A stretch of DNA of 64,000 nucleotides from Bacillus pseudomycoides. Lineage in GTDB: Bacteria; Bacillota; Bacilli; Bacillales; Bacillaceae_G. Within the stretch, counting starts at the first letter, position 1, and each line of letters begins with the position of its first letter. The stretch lies in NCBI RefSeq assembly GCF_022811845.1, contig NZ_CP064266.1, positions 2,108,001 to 2,172,000 on the forward strand, written 5' to 3'. Below the pieces are notes generated by a model. It saw only the letters and a list, made by a program, of their open reading frames with translations. It made no database searches and had not been told where the DNA came from. Positions 8,367-16,993 of the stretch are shown here, one piece after another. A program made the translations under genes and the position numbers.

Positions 8367-9332
8367 TTATTTTACAAATCGTTTTTCAATGTCATCTAGC
8401 ATTAAGTTCGCAGCCATTACACCGCCAGCTGTGTTCCAAATCACATCGTCAACTTTGTATACTTTACCGTTTTTGGAAGCATTTAAGTTTTTGAATAGAG
8501 GATCGTTGATATATTCTTTTTCTAATTCAGAACCTTTTTTCTCATTACCTTTATCATATGTGAAGTAGAAGATGATATCGCCATCCATTGCAGGGATGCG
8601 CTCTTTAGATACATTGCGTTCTGCAAAGTCATTTTTGTTTTGATCACCAGGACGTTTGAAACCAAGTTCTTTTAAAATAACACCAGAGAATGTATCTCCG
8701 TGATAAATACGAACATCACCAGGCATAAAGCGTACCATAGAAATTTCTTGATTTACTTTATCTCCAAGTTTGCCTTTTAAGTCTTTGATACGTTTGTCGT
8801 AATCAGCTAATACCTTTTGACCATCTTTTTCTTTATTTACTGTTTCTGCATAAAGTTTAAAGTTATCTTTCCATTCACCGCGTAGTGTTTCTGAGAAAAC
8901 AGTAGGAGCAATGCCTTTTAATTGCTCGTATATTTTTTCGTGACGCAGTTTGTTACCAATGATTAAGTCGGGTTTTAAAGAAGCAATTGCTTCTACATTG
9001 GGTTGAAGCTCGGTACCGACAGTTTTTACATCTTTCAGTTTATCTTTCGTATGTGGATACCATGGGTTACCGGTAGGTGATTCAGCAGCACCGACTGGTG
9101 TTACACCAAGGGTAAGTAAAGCTTCTGTTCCTTCATTTGTTAAAACAACGACACGCTTTGGATTAGCAGGAACTTCTGTTTTACCCATTGCATGTTCTAC
9201 AGTAATCATTTCTTTCTTTTCTTCTTTTTTAGGCTCCGCTTTGTTATCAGATTTACCACATGCCCCTAAAAGAAGTGAAAATGATAACAAGAATACAAAT
9301 AATACAAATGATTTTTGTTTGATGAAATTCAC
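8367..9332 (-). CDS. yfiY: Ferric-siderophore-binding lipoprotein (YfiY-like)
   Basis: Extracellular substrate-binding protein of an iron-siderophore ABC importer. A signal peptide ends in the lipobox LLGAC with Cys25 as the lipidated residue. A FecB/BtuF-type fold follows, with PKRVVVLTNEGTEALLTLG and SLKPDLIIGNK as typical motifs. The gene is divergent from two FecCD permease genes and an ATPase gene. This layout, and the sequence as I remember it, resembles B. subtilis yfiY with yfiZ-yfhA, a system reported to import hydroxamate-carboxylate siderophores such as schizokinen. A Fur box and a sigma-A promoter lie directly upstream. The ligand is inferred from resemblance only. Confidence 0.85.
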   Translation of the reverse strand: MNFIKQKSFVLFVFLLSFSLLLGACGKSDNKAEPKKEEKKEMITVEHAMGKTEVPANPKRVVVLTNEGTEALLTLGVTPVGAAESPTGNPWYPHTKDKLKDVKTVGTELQPNVEAIASLKPDLIIGNKLRHEKIYEQLKGIAPTVFSETLRGEWKDNFKLYAETVNKEKDGQKVLADYDKRIKDLKGKLGDKVNQEISMVRFMPGDVRIYHGDTFSGVILKELGFKRPGDQNKNDFAERNVSKERIPAMDGDIIFYFTYDKGNEKKGSELEKEYINDPLFKNLNASKNGKVYKVDDVIWNTAGGVMAANLMLDDIEKRFVK

Positions 9333-9352
9333 TATGTATCCCCCTTAAAAAT

Positions 9353-9367
9353 TGAGAATAATTTTCA
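9353..9367. promoter_or_regulatory. Fur box, yfiY side
   Basis: TGAGAATAATTTTCA is close to the Bacillus 7-1-7 consensus TGATAATNATTATCA. It lies just downstream of the predicted minus-strand start site. Confidence 0.75.
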
Positions 9368-9379
9368 TTATCGAAATTG

Positions 9380-9408
9380 ATATTACGGCTTTGCGAATAT
9401 ATTGTCAA
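9380..9408 (-). promoter_or_regulatory. Sigma-A promoter of yfiY
   Basis: Minus strand: -35 TTGACA (9408-9403), 17-bp spacer, -10 TAATAT (9385-9380). Confidence 0.7.
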
Positions 9409-9424
9409 TAGTAATAATTGACAA

Positions 9425-9439
9425 TAATAATTGTTATCA
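9425..9439. promoter_or_regulatory. Fur box, permease side
   Basis: TAATAATTGTTATCA matches the 7-1-7 Fur consensus at most positions and abuts the -35 element of the plus-strand promoter. Confidence 0.75.
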
Positions 9440-9469
9440 TTGACAATGTAAATTAAGTTGCAATACACT
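9440..9469 (+). promoter_or_regulatory. Probable sigma-A promoter of the permease-ATPase operon
   Basis: -35 TTGACA (9440-9445), 18-bp spacer, -10 TACACT (9464-9469). A second TTGACA at 9418 has no good partner. Confidence 0.5.
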
Positions 9470-9506
9470 AACAACGTATCATTATACATTGAAGGAGAAA
9501 CGCTGC

Positions 9507-10511
9507 ATGTTATTAAAAACAAATCAGGCAAAATGGGTTGGATTATTTGTTGGAATCATTGCAGTTATTGCTTGTATTTGGGGGAGTATTATTTTTGGAT
9601 ATACAAATACAAGTGGGAAGTTAGCACTCGATGCTTTTTTCCATTTTAATGGTTCGAATGAACATATTATTATTCAAAACGTGCGTCTTCCAAGGGCGTT
9701 AATTGCTGCTAGTGTTGGTGCTAGTTTAGCTATCGCTGGTTGCTTAATGCAAACTTTAACTAAGAATCCACTTGCTGCTCCAGATTTTATTGGATTAAAC
9801 TCAGGTGCTGCCTTTTTCATTGTTGTAGCAATTGTTGTTTTTTCGATAACATCTTTGTCAGCGTTTACGTGGATTGCCTTTTTAGGTACAGCGGTTGCTG
9901 CGGCACTCGTATTTGCATCTAGTTCTTTAGGAAAAGAAGGGACAACTCCACTTAAGTTAACATTAGCAGGGGTAGCGATAAGTGCCTTATTTTCTTCTTT
10001 AACGCAAGGATTACTTGTATTAAATGAGAAAGCGTTAGAAGAAGTATTATTTTGGCTTGCTGGTTCCGTACAAGGTAGAAAGTTAGAAATATTGCAATCT
10101 GTATTCCCTTATTTATTAATAGGGTGGATAGCATCTCTTACGATGGCAGGAAAAGTAAATACATTAATGATGGGAGAAGATGTTGCAAAAGGATTAGGGC
10201 AACGAACTGTTTGGATGAAATCATTGGTACTACTCATTATTGTCTTACTGTCTGGCGGCTCTGTTGCGGTTGCTGGTCCAATCGGATTCGTAGGGATTAT
10301 TACACCTCATTTTGCAAGGGCGCTTGTTGGCGTAGATCATCGCTGGAGGGTACCGTATAGTGGGTTGTTAGGTGCTATATTATTACTTATTGCAGATATT
10401 GGAGCGAGATATGTGATCATGCCACAAGAAGTACCAGTAGGGGTTATGACAGCATTTATTGGTGCACCATTCTTTATTTATATTGCACGTAAGAGAGGGC
10501 TTAGCAAATGA
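9507..10511 (+). CDS. yfiZ: FecCD-family iron-siderophore permease, first subunit
   Basis: Integral membrane subunit of the ferric-siderophore ABC importer; FecCD/BtuC-type proteins form a dimer of two such subunits. About ten hydrophobic helices are visible, with family motifs RLPRALIAASVGASLAIAG near residue 60, NPLAAPDFIGL, and GPIGFVGIITPH near residue 260, part of the region contacting the ATPase. ATG at 9507 is preferred over an in-frame TTG at 9489 because the SD AAGGAG (9492-9497) lies between them, 9 nt before the ATG. The stop overlaps the next gene by 4 bp (ATGA), indicating translational coupling. Confidence 0.88.
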   Translation: MLLKTNQAKWVGLFVGIIAVIACIWGSIIFGYTNTSGKLALDAFFHFNGSNEHIIIQNVRLPRALIAASVGASLAIAGCLMQTLTKNPLAAPDFIGLNSGAAFFIVVAIVVFSITSLSAFTWIAFLGTAVAAALVFASSSLGKEGTTPLKLTLAGVAISALFSSLTQGLLVLNEKALEEVLFWLAGSVQGRKLEILQSVFPYLLIGWIASLTMAGKVNTLMMGEDVAKGLGQRTVWMKSLVLLIIVLLSGGSVAVAGPIGFVGIITPHFARALVGVDHRWRVPYSGLLGAILLLIADIGARYVIMPQEVPVGVMTAFIGAPFFIYIARKRGLSK

Positions 10512-11566
10512 AGAAGTATATTCCGTTTCGTATAGGAAAAGACGGCCTCTCGTTTTTAATATATAAACGAGCTTGTCTCGTCTTGTTAGGTTTATTAATT
10601 GTTTTAATCGCATTATTTTTTGCAAGCGCGGGTATGGGGGAGATGAAAATAGCCCCATATGATGTATGGCAAGCAATTACCGGAAACGGTGATGCAATGT
10701 CTAATATGGTCGTAAATAAGTTCCGTATGCCGCGTATTTTAATTGCAATTCTTGTAGGAATAGCTCTTGCTGTAGCTGGTTGTATTTTACAAGGGCTCGT
10801 TCGAAACCCACTTGCGTCCCCTGATATTATTGGGATTACGGGCGGGGCAAGTGTAGCAGTTGTACTATTTCTTGCTTTATTTAGTGATAAAAATAATGCA
10901 TTAACAGTAAGCATTCATTATATGCCGCTAGCGGCCTTTATTGGTGCGACCATTGTTGCACTTTTTGTATATTTATTTGCATGGAGAAATGATGGATTAT
11001 CGGCGATTAGTCTTGTTTTAATTGGTGTTGGATTTTGGGCACTAACGAAGGCTGCGACAACATTGTTTATGCTGTTAGCACCAATCTATCAAGCGAGCCA
11101 AGCAAATGTGTGGATTACTGGTACTGTTTACGGATCTTCTTGGCAAAATGTAGGAGTGTTAGCACCTTGGGTTCTTATTTTAACAGTGATTGCATTTGTA
11201 GCTGCAAGACATTTAAATGCACAAGAACTTGGTGATGATATTGCTACCGGACTTGGTATTCGCTTAACGAAATCACGATTTTTCTTATTGCTCCTTAGTA
11301 CAGCGTTAATTGGAGGAGCGGTTGCTTTTGCTGGTGGAATTGGCTTTGTCGGTTTAATGGCACCGCATATTTCAAGAAGATTAGTTGGTTCTTTATATGG
11401 GGCGTTACTTCCAGTAGCTGCTATTGTTGGTGCGATTTTAGTACTTGCTGCCGATTTAATTGGCCGCACAGTCTTTGCCCCGCTTGAAGTTCCAGCAGGT
11501 GTATTTACATCAGCAATCGGTGCTCCGTATTTTATTTATTTACTTTATAAAAGTCGAAATTCATAA
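10508..11566 (+). CDS. yfhA: FecCD-family iron-siderophore permease, second subunit
   Basis: Second membrane subunit of the same importer, 352 aa. It shares with the first subunit the motifs FRMPRILIAILVGIALAVAG, NPLASPDIIGITGG and GGIGFVGLMAPHISRRL, so the two probably pair as a heterodimer. Its start ATG overlaps the upstream stop codon. A gap of about 60 bp separates it from the ATPase gene. In B. subtilis the equivalent yfiZ-yfhA pair uses a shared ATPase (YusV) encoded elsewhere, whereas here an ATPase gene follows directly. Confidence 0.88.
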   Translation: MKKYIPFRIGKDGLSFLIYKRACLVLLGLLIVLIALFFASAGMGEMKIAPYDVWQAITGNGDAMSNMVVNKFRMPRILIAILVGIALAVAGCILQGLVRNPLASPDIIGITGGASVAVVLFLALFSDKNNALTVSIHYMPLAAFIGATIVALFVYLFAWRNDGLSAISLVLIGVGFWALTKAATTLFMLLAPIYQASQANVWITGTVYGSSWQNVGVLAPWVLILTVIAFVAARHLNAQELGDDIATGLGIRLTKSRFFLLLLSTALIGGAVAFAGGIGFVGLMAPHISRRLVGSLYGALLPVAAIVGAILVLAADLIGRTVFAPLEVPAGVFTSAIGAPYFIYLLYKSRNS

Positions 11567-11628
11567 AGGTAAAAAGTACATAGGTGGTTTTTTCTATCTA
11601 TTTAAAAACGGAGTAAAGGGAGATGAAC

Positions 11629-12450
11629 ATGCAAAAAGCATTAGAGACGAAATCGTTAACATTGTCTTATGGTGAAACAAGTATTATTAATGAATTAAAT
11701 TTAGAGATTCCAAAAGGGAAAATTACGATTTTTATCGGTTCTAACGGCTGCGGAAAATCAACTTTATTACGCTCGCTTGCTCGTTTATTAAAACCGACAT
11801 CGGGTGATATTTTACTAGAAGACAAAGCAATTCAAAATATGCAAACGAAACAAATTGCCCGGCAAATGGCAATTTTACCGCAGGGCCCTCAAGCTCCAGA
11901 AGGCCTAACTGTGCTTCAGCTTGTAAAACAAGGGCGTTATCCATATCAAACTTGGCTCAAGCAATGGTCAGAAAAAGATGAGGAAATGGTACAAAAAGCA
12001 CTTGCAGCAACAGGTATGACTGAGTTTGCTGAGCGTGACGTTCACGCACTTTCAGGTGGACAACGTCAGCGTGCTTGGATTGCGATGACGCTTGCGCAAG
12101 ATACGGATATTATTTTGTTAGATGAGCCAACAACATATTTAGATATGACACATCAAATTGAAGTACTTGATTTGTTATTTGAATTAAATGAAATAGAACA
12201 AAGAACAATCGTTATGGTACTACATGATTTAAACTTAGCTTGCCGCTATGCAGACAATATTGTAGCCATTCAAGATAAACAAATTTATGCACAAGGTAAG
12301 CCAGAAGAAATTATTGACTGTAAGCTAGTTCGTGATGTGTTTCGGATGGATTGTCAAATCACAACCGATCCTTTATTTGGAACGCCGCTTTGTATTCCGC
12401 AGGGAAGAGGAAGATGCTTACTTCCGCAAGCAAAGCAGGCAGTAAAATAA
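11629..12450 (+). CDS. yusV: Iron-siderophore ABC transporter ATPase (YusV/FepC-like)
   Basis: Cytoplasmic ATPase subunit that powers ferric-siderophore import. Walker A GSNGCGKST is at residues 37-45, the signature HALSGGQRQRAWIAM and Walker B ILLDEPTTYLD follow, and the H-loop lies in VMVLHDLNLACRYAD. The 273-residue length is normal for FepC-type ATPases. ATG at 11629 is chosen over ATG at 11623 because the SD GGGAG directly abuts the earlier codon. It is the last gene of the operon and ends in a strong terminator. In B. subtilis YusV serves several siderophore permeases, so a shared role is possible here too. Confidence 0.9.
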   Translation: MQKALETKSLTLSYGETSIINELNLEIPKGKITIFIGSNGCGKSTLLRSLARLLKPTSGDILLEDKAIQNMQTKQIARQMAILPQGPQAPEGLTVLQLVKQGRYPYQTWLKQWSEKDEEMVQKALAATGMTEFAERDVHALSGGQRQRAWIAMTLAQDTDIILLDEPTTYLDMTHQIEVLDLLFELNEIEQRTIVMVLHDLNLACRYADNIVAIQDKQIYAQGKPEEIIDCKLVRDVFRMDCQITTDPLFGTPLCIPQGRGRCLLPQAKQAVK

Positions 12451-12480
12451 AAAAAGCGATGAAATTTCATCGCTTTTTTT
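12449..12480 (+). terminator. Intrinsic terminator of the siderophore operon
   Basis: Hairpin AAAAAAGCGATGAAA / TTTCATCGCTTTTTTT immediately after the ATPase stop codon. Confidence 0.92.
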
Positions 12481-12481
12481 A

Positions 12482-12638
12482 TTTATCCCGCTATTTGCGG
12501 GCAGTAAGATCTCCATCTTAAAATTCAGCAAGAGCAAAGAGTTTAGGTAGGGAACGAGCTGCCTATAAAAGCCCGATTGGTGAGGGTTAATAATCAGTAA
12601 GGGATGAAGATCCCTCACTGATTTAAGTTTCACTTTAT
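12482..12638 (+). repeat. bcr1-type repeat, full length
   Basis: 157 bp bounded by TTTAT at both ends (12482-12486 and 12634-12638). Same length and order of parts as the copy at 21647. Its right-hand TTTAT supplies the stop codon of the adjacent minus-strand methyltransferase. Confidence 0.92.
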
Positions 12639-13366
12639 TTTTTGCAAGAAAATAAAAGAAAGAGGGGAATACGCAATCGGCGTGTATATTCTTCTTCGCT
12701 TTGAAAATGTTTTCGTTTGGGTGTTGCTTCTCGTAAGCCTGTAATTGTAAATCCAGCTTGTTGTAAGAGGGTGAAGTATTGTTCGATGGTACGATGGTAT
12801 TTGATTACCTCTTGGTCAATCCACGGTTCTGTACGTTTCCCGATTTTAAAATAATCATCAATAAGCCAGCTTGTTCGTTTCCCGCTCCTTTGTAAGCTCT
12901 CAAAGGAGGAAGTAATAACGGGATGTTGCACACTAAAGATGAAAATCCCATCTGTTTTTAAAGTTTGATAGACGTTTTGAAAAATAATATTAAGATGTTC
13001 AATATAGTGTAGGGCGAGTCTAGATGTAACGAGATCAAAAGTAGAAGGAGGGTATGTATAGTCTTTGAGGTTCATGAAATGAACAGTTCCATTTACGTTT
13101 TCTAGTTGTTTTACAGCTTCTGTATACATAAGATGAGAGCTTTCAATACCAGTGTAAGAAAGACATCCTTTTTGCAATAATTCCACACCAAATTTAGCAT
13201 CACCGCATCCTAAGTCAAGAATGCTCCTCCCTTTCATATCCCCGATGAGCTGTAATAAAGCTGGCTTTTCAATTGCTTCATTTGGATTATCTTTTCGATA
13301 TCTGCGCTTCATGTACTGTTCAAAAAAAGAGTCATTATTATATACTTCAGATTCTGCAAATGCCAT
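12635..13366 (-). CDS. Class I SAM-dependent methyltransferase
   Basis: Rossmann-fold methyltransferase of 243 residues. Motif I is ILDLGCGDAKFG (residues 49-60), which binds S-adenosylmethionine, followed by YTGIESS (motif II) and FDLVTSRLALHYIEH (motif III region). The substrate cannot be told from the sequence. ATG at 13366 is chosen because AGGAG sits 8 nt upstream on the minus strand; an in-frame TTG 42 nt earlier has no such site. The stop codon lies inside the terminal TTTAT of a bcr1 element, so the repeat may have altered the original C-terminus (now RIPLFLLFSCKK). Confidence 0.85.
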   Translation of the reverse strand: MAFAESEVYNNDSFFEQYMKRRYRKDNPNEAIEKPALLQLIGDMKGRSILDLGCGDAKFGVELLQKGCLSYTGIESSHLMYTEAVKQLENVNGTVHFMNLKDYTYPPSTFDLVTSRLALHYIEHLNIIFQNVYQTLKTDGIFIFSVQHPVITSSFESLQRSGKRTSWLIDDYFKIGKRTEPWIDQEVIKYHRTIEQYFTLLQQAGFTITGLREATPKRKHFQSEEEYTRRLRIPLFLLFSCKK

Positions 13367-13456
13367 TTTTTCAGCTCCTAAAAACATTTTTCTCATTCTA
13401 TCAAACAATTGAAGTAAATCATAGATTTCTTGTATTTAATCCTATATAATTAAAAG

Positions 13457-13471
13457 TTGTAAGCGTTTTCT
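13457..13471. promoter_or_regulatory. CcpA cre site upstream of kbl
   Basis: TTGTAAGCGTTTTCT fits the cre consensus WTGNAANCGNWNNCW at every position. Carbon catabolite control of threonine breakdown is plausible. Confidence 0.6.
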
Positions 13472-13580
13472 TCAAGCTATTTTTCTATAATAAATTTCGA
13501 AAACGTGTTAAGCTAGTAGAGGGATTATTAGCATTATTAAGACAATAATTCGCTTACATGAACGATGAGGAGGCTTCACG

Positions 13581-14771
13581 ATGTCTAGTAAAACACTTGC
13601 AAACTTTTTAGAAGAAAATTTAGAGGATTTAAAAGCAAAGGGGCTTTATAACGTAATTGATCCGCTAGAAAGTCCAAATGGACCAGTCATTACAATTGGC
13701 GGAAAAGAATATATTAACTTATCTTCAAATAACTATCTTGGTTTAGCAACAGACAATCGTCTGCAAGAAGCAGCAATTGGTGCGATCCATAAGTATGGCG
13801 TTGGTGCAGGAGCAGTTCGTACAATTAATGGTACTCTTGACTTGCATATCAAATTAGAAGAAACAATTGCAAAGTTTAAACATACAGAAGCAGCGATTGC
13901 ATATCAATCAGGATTTAACTGTAATATGGCAGCGATTTCAGCTGTTATGGACAAAAATGATGCAATTCTTTCTGATGAATTAAACCATGCGTCTATTATT
14001 GACGGTAGTCGTTTATCCAAAGCAAAAATTATTGTTTACAAACATTCTGATATGGAAGATTTACGTAAAAAAGCAACTGAGGCCAAAGAATCAGGTCTTT
14101 ACAATAAATTGATGGTTATTACAGATGGTGTTTTCTCAATGGATGGAGATGTTGCGAAACTACCAGAAATTGTTGAGATTGCAGAAGAGTTAGATTTAAT
14201 GACATATGTGGATGATGCACATGGTTCAGGTGTACTCGGAAAAGGTGCAGGTACTGTAAAACATTTCGGTCTTTCTGATAAAGTAGATTTCCAAATTGGC
14301 ACATTATCAAAAGCGATTGGGGTAGTTGGCGGATATGTAGCAGGAAAGCAAAACTTAATTGATTGGCTAAAAGTTCGTTCACGTCCATTTTTATTCTCAA
14401 CAGCACTAACACCAGCAGATGCAGCAGCTTGTATGAGATCGATTGAAATTTTAATGGAGAGTACAGAATTACATGATCGTTTATGGGAAAATGGTCGCTA
14501 TTTAAAACAAGGTTTAAAAGAACTTGGATTCAATATTGGAGAAAGTGAAACACCAATTACGCCTTGTATCATTGGCGATGAAGTATTAACACAAGAGTTC
14601 AGCAAACGTCTAAATGAAGAAGGCGTCTATGCGAAATCTATTGTGTTCCCGACTGTAGCAAAAGGAACAGGTCGTGTTCGTAATATGCCAACAGCGGCTC
14701 ATACGAAGGAGATGCTTGATGAAGCGATTCGTACGTATGAAAAAGTGGGTAAAGAAATGGGAATTATTTAA
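13581..14771 (+). CDS. kbl: Glycine C-acetyltransferase (2-amino-3-ketobutyrate CoA ligase)
   Basis: PLP enzyme of the alpha-oxoamine synthase family, 396 aa. It cleaves 2-amino-3-oxobutyrate with CoA to glycine and acetyl-CoA, the second step of threonine breakdown through threonine dehydrogenase. Family features include the substrate-binding LSSNNYLGLATD, DELNHASIIDG, the PLP-contacting YVDDAHGSG, and the lysine region GTLSKAIGVVGGYV. Close relatives are BioF and HemA, but the threonine dehydrogenase-type gene 44 bp downstream supports Kbl. ATG follows GAGGAGGCTTCACG. A cre box lies about 110 bp upstream. Confidence 0.92.
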   Translation: MSSKTLANFLEENLEDLKAKGLYNVIDPLESPNGPVITIGGKEYINLSSNNYLGLATDNRLQEAAIGAIHKYGVGAGAVRTINGTLDLHIKLEETIAKFKHTEAAIAYQSGFNCNMAAISAVMDKNDAILSDELNHASIIDGSRLSKAKIIVYKHSDMEDLRKKATEAKESGLYNKLMVITDGVFSMDGDVAKLPEIVEIAEELDLMTYVDDAHGSGVLGKGAGTVKHFGLSDKVDFQIGTLSKAIGVVGGYVAGKQNLIDWLKVRSRPFLFSTALTPADAAACMRSIEILMESTELHDRLWENGRYLKQGLKELGFNIGESETPITPCIIGDEVLTQEFSKRLNEEGVYAKSIVFPTVAKGTGRVRNMPTAAHTKEMLDEAIRTYEKVGKEMGII

Positions 14772-14815
14772 CACAATTACATCTTTTGAAAGCTTGCAAA
14801 TGAGGAGTGGGGAAA

Positions 14816-15781
14816 ATGAAAAAAATTCTAGTAACCGGTTCTTTAGGGCAAATTGGTTCTGAACTTGTAATGAAACTTCGTGATGTATATGGGGCATCAA
14901 ACGTTATCGCAACAGACATTCGCGAAACAGATAGTGACGTTGTAAAATCTGGTCCATTTGAGACGTTAGATGTAACAGATGGACAGAAGCTACACGATAT
15001 TGCGAAGCGTAATGAAGTAGATACAATTATTCATTTAGCAGCTTTGCTTTCAGCGACCGCAGAAAAAAATCCGCTATTTGCTTGGAATTTAAATATGGGT
15101 GGACTTGTAAATGCATTAGAAGCAGCACGTGAACTTGACTGTAAATTTTTCACGCCAAGTTCTATTGGTGCATTTGGTCCAACAACACCAAAAGATAATA
15201 CACCACAAGATACAATCCAGCGTCCTACTACGATGTATGGGGTAAACAAAGTAGCAGGAGAATTATTATGTGATTATTATCATCAAAAATTTGGCGTTGA
15301 TACGCGCGGTGTACGTTTCCCAGGTTTAATTTCTTATGTAGCTCCTCCAGGAGGCGGTACAACTGATTATGCAGTTGAAATTTATTATGAAGCAATTAAA
15401 AAAGGTACCTACACCTCTTACATTGCATCTGGCACATACATGGATATGATGTATATGCCAGATGCACTGCAAGCAATTGTTTCTTTAATGGAAGCAGATC
15501 CAAGTAAGTTAATACATCGTAACGCTTTTAATATTACTGCAATGAGTTTCGAACCAGAACAAATTGCAGCAGCAATCCGTAAGCATATTCCGACGTTTAC
15601 AATGGATTACGCTGTAGATCCAGCTCGTCAAACAATCGCAAACAGCTGGCCAAATTCAATCGATGCAACCGCAGCGAAAGAAGAGTGGGGCTTTAAAGCA
15701 GAGTATGATTTAGATAAAATGACAGCTGATATGCTGGCCAAGTTAAAAAAAAAGTTAACAACTGAGTTAGTACTTAGTTAA
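14816..15781 (+). CDS. L-threonine 3-dehydrogenase, NAD-dependent epimerase (extended SDR) type
   Basis: Extended short-chain dehydrogenase of 321 aa. The N-terminal ILVTGSLGQIGSEL is the NAD-binding glycine motif, and the catalytic YGVNK (Tyr-x-x-x-Lys) lies near residue 142. Annotated generically as an epimerase, but SDR-type threonine dehydrogenases of this kind are known, and its place right after kbl makes oxidation of L-threonine to 2-amino-3-oxobutyrate the likely reaction. ATG at 14816 is chosen because TGAGGAGTGGGG precedes it; a GTG at 14807 lies inside that ribosome-binding site. Together the two genes convert threonine to glycine and acetyl-CoA. Confidence 0.85.
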   Translation: MKKILVTGSLGQIGSELVMKLRDVYGASNVIATDIRETDSDVVKSGPFETLDVTDGQKLHDIAKRNEVDTIIHLAALLSATAEKNPLFAWNLNMGGLVNALEAARELDCKFFTPSSIGAFGPTTPKDNTPQDTIQRPTTMYGVNKVAGELLCDYYHQKFGVDTRGVRFPGLISYVAPPGGGTTDYAVEIYYEAIKKGTYTSYIASGTYMDMMYMPDALQAIVSLMEADPSKLIHRNAFNITAMSFEPEQIAAAIRKHIPTFTMDYAVDPARQTIANSWPNSIDATAAKEEWGFKAEYDLDKMTADMLAKLKKKLTTELVLS

Positions 15782-15787
15782 TGAAGG

Positions 15788-15816
15788 GAACCGATTCGAT
15801 TGAATCGGTTCTTTTT
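15788..15816 (+). terminator. Intrinsic terminator of kbl operon
   Basis: Perfect 10-bp stem GAACCGATTC / GAATCGGTTC, GATT loop, T-tract. Confidence 0.92.
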
Positions 15817-15861
15817 GTCAGCATACCTAAACTTAGTCTAGGGAAGAAATGAGTTTTCTCG

Positions 15862-16131
15862 TTATATAGATTTTACCTTATTCGTATCTAGACTTCCTGA
15901 TTCGGTACTAGCTTCCGGATATTGTTGTTTCGTTTCTTCATATTGTTTTTCATATTCGTAGCTAAATGCTTTATGTGTTTTTTGATCTTTCTCCCAAGGA
16001 GTCGATTTTCCTAACTTTCTGTTAGTGGAAGAACCGTAAGGCCCCTCAGGAAACTCTTCGGGAATAACAAATTCATGTCTTGCTTCAGCAACTGTAACAT
16101 CCGTATATTGTTCATCCTTTTTTGGGGACAA
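15862..16131 (-). CDS. Conserved small hydrophilic protein of unknown function
   Basis: An 89-residue, highly charged soluble protein that I do not recognise as a characterised family. It has no signal peptide or membrane segment; it contains VIPEEFPEGPYGSS, a WEKDQKTHKAFSYEYEKQYEE stretch split by aromatic residues, and an acidic-polar tail. I prefer the TTG at 16131 because AAAGG sits about 9 nt upstream; an in-frame ATG at 16140 directly abuts that site and would add three residues. It is flanked by the kbl terminator and a bcr1 element. Composition and codon use look like a real gene, possibly sporulation related, but that is only a guess. Confidence 0.65.
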   Translation of the reverse strand: MSPKKDEQYTDVTVAEARHEFVIPEEFPEGPYGSSTNRKLGKSTPWEKDQKTHKAFSYEYEKQYEETKQQYPEASTESGSLDTNKVKSI

Positions 16132-16204
16132 ATGAAACATCCTTTCAAATATATTTGATACTAGACTTCTTCCTTAATATACCCAAAAAGATTTCTATGA
16201 ATTT

Positions 16205-16345
16205 TTTATCCCGCATTCAAGGGCTGTAAGGTTCCAGAAATAAGGGAGATAGGTGGGGGATTAACTGCCCGTAAAAGCCTGATTGGTGAGGGGGGATAAT
16301 CAGTGGGGATGAAGAAAACTCCGATTGATTAAAGTTTCACTTTCG
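16205..16345 (+). repeat. bcr1-type repeat, near full length
   Basis: Begins TTTATCCCGC and ends AAGTTTCACTTTCG, so the right TTTAT has decayed. It shows the internal stem AAGGTTCC..., ACTGCCCGTAAAAGCC and GATAATCAGTGGGG parts found in other copies. Confidence 0.85.
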
Positions 16346-16430
16346 TATGTGTCAGATTCTTCATAAATTCCTGTGCACCCAATCCTAATTTCTCATTTGC
16401 TTCTTGATGAATTTCTTTATGTATTTTCAT
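16329..16430 (-). CDS. Possible 33-codon ORF ending inside bcr1
   Basis: Reads MKIHKEIHQEANEKLGLGAQ and then EFMKNLTHTKVKL before stopping in the conserved end of the bcr1 element. No ribosome-binding site is evident, so it may be the remnant of a longer gene cut by the repeat, or not coding. Confidence 0.25.
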   Translation of the reverse strand: MKIHKEIHQEANEKLGLGAQEFMKNLTHTKVKL

Positions 16431-16513
16431 AATTAGGAGTATAAGCAATTAGCATTTTATCGAAAATTGAACCAGGATTAGATACGTAAAAAATACAATA
16501 GGAGGAAATACAT

Positions 16514-16936
16514 ATGAAAAGAGTCGATGTTGTATATGCATTAATCTATAATCAGGAAAAGGACCAAATATTAATGGTACATAACGTTGAACAAGATGCT
16601 TGGTCATTGCCGGGCGGTGCAGTGGAAAAAGGAGAAACATTAGAAGCTGCAGCTGTAAGAGAAGCAAAAGAAGAGACAGGATTAACTGTAGAGATACAGG
16701 GGATTGCTGCAATAAATGAAAAGTTTTTTACTGAGATAGAGCATCATGCACTATTTTTTACATTTAGCGCAAATGTGTTAGAGGGAGAAATTAGTGTACA
16801 AGACGAAGAGGAGATTTCAACAGTAGAGTGGGTTGATAGAAAAGTGGCAAACGAGCGCTTCCCATATTATGATGGTGGATTTGAATCGTTATTAGAAGTA
16901 TGTATTCCATATAAATTTCAAAGTGAAATAAAATAG
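16514..16936 (+). CDS. Nudix hydrolase
   Basis: Nucleotide-diphosphate-X hydrolase of 140 aa, cytoplasmic. A complete Nudix box is present: Gly35, Glu41, then Arg49-Glu50 and Glu53-Glu54 with Gly56, matching Gx5Ex7REUxEExGU. The glutamates bind the catalytic metal. The substrate (oxidised nucleotide, sugar nucleotide or other) cannot be told. ATG at 16514 follows AGGAGGAAATACAT. The gene is alone, convergent with the yojN-yojO operon, whose terminator lies just downstream. Confidence 0.9.
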   Translation: MKRVDVVYALIYNQEKDQILMVHNVEQDAWSLPGGAVEKGETLEAAAVREAKEETGLTVEIQGIAAINEKFFTEIEHHALFFTFSANVLEGEISVQDEEEISTVEWVDRKVANERFPYYDGGFESLLEVCIPYKFQSEIK

Positions 16937-16993
16937 TAAATGAAAATATATTAGCGATTCGATACAGAATATTGACTGCTCGACAAATAACAA

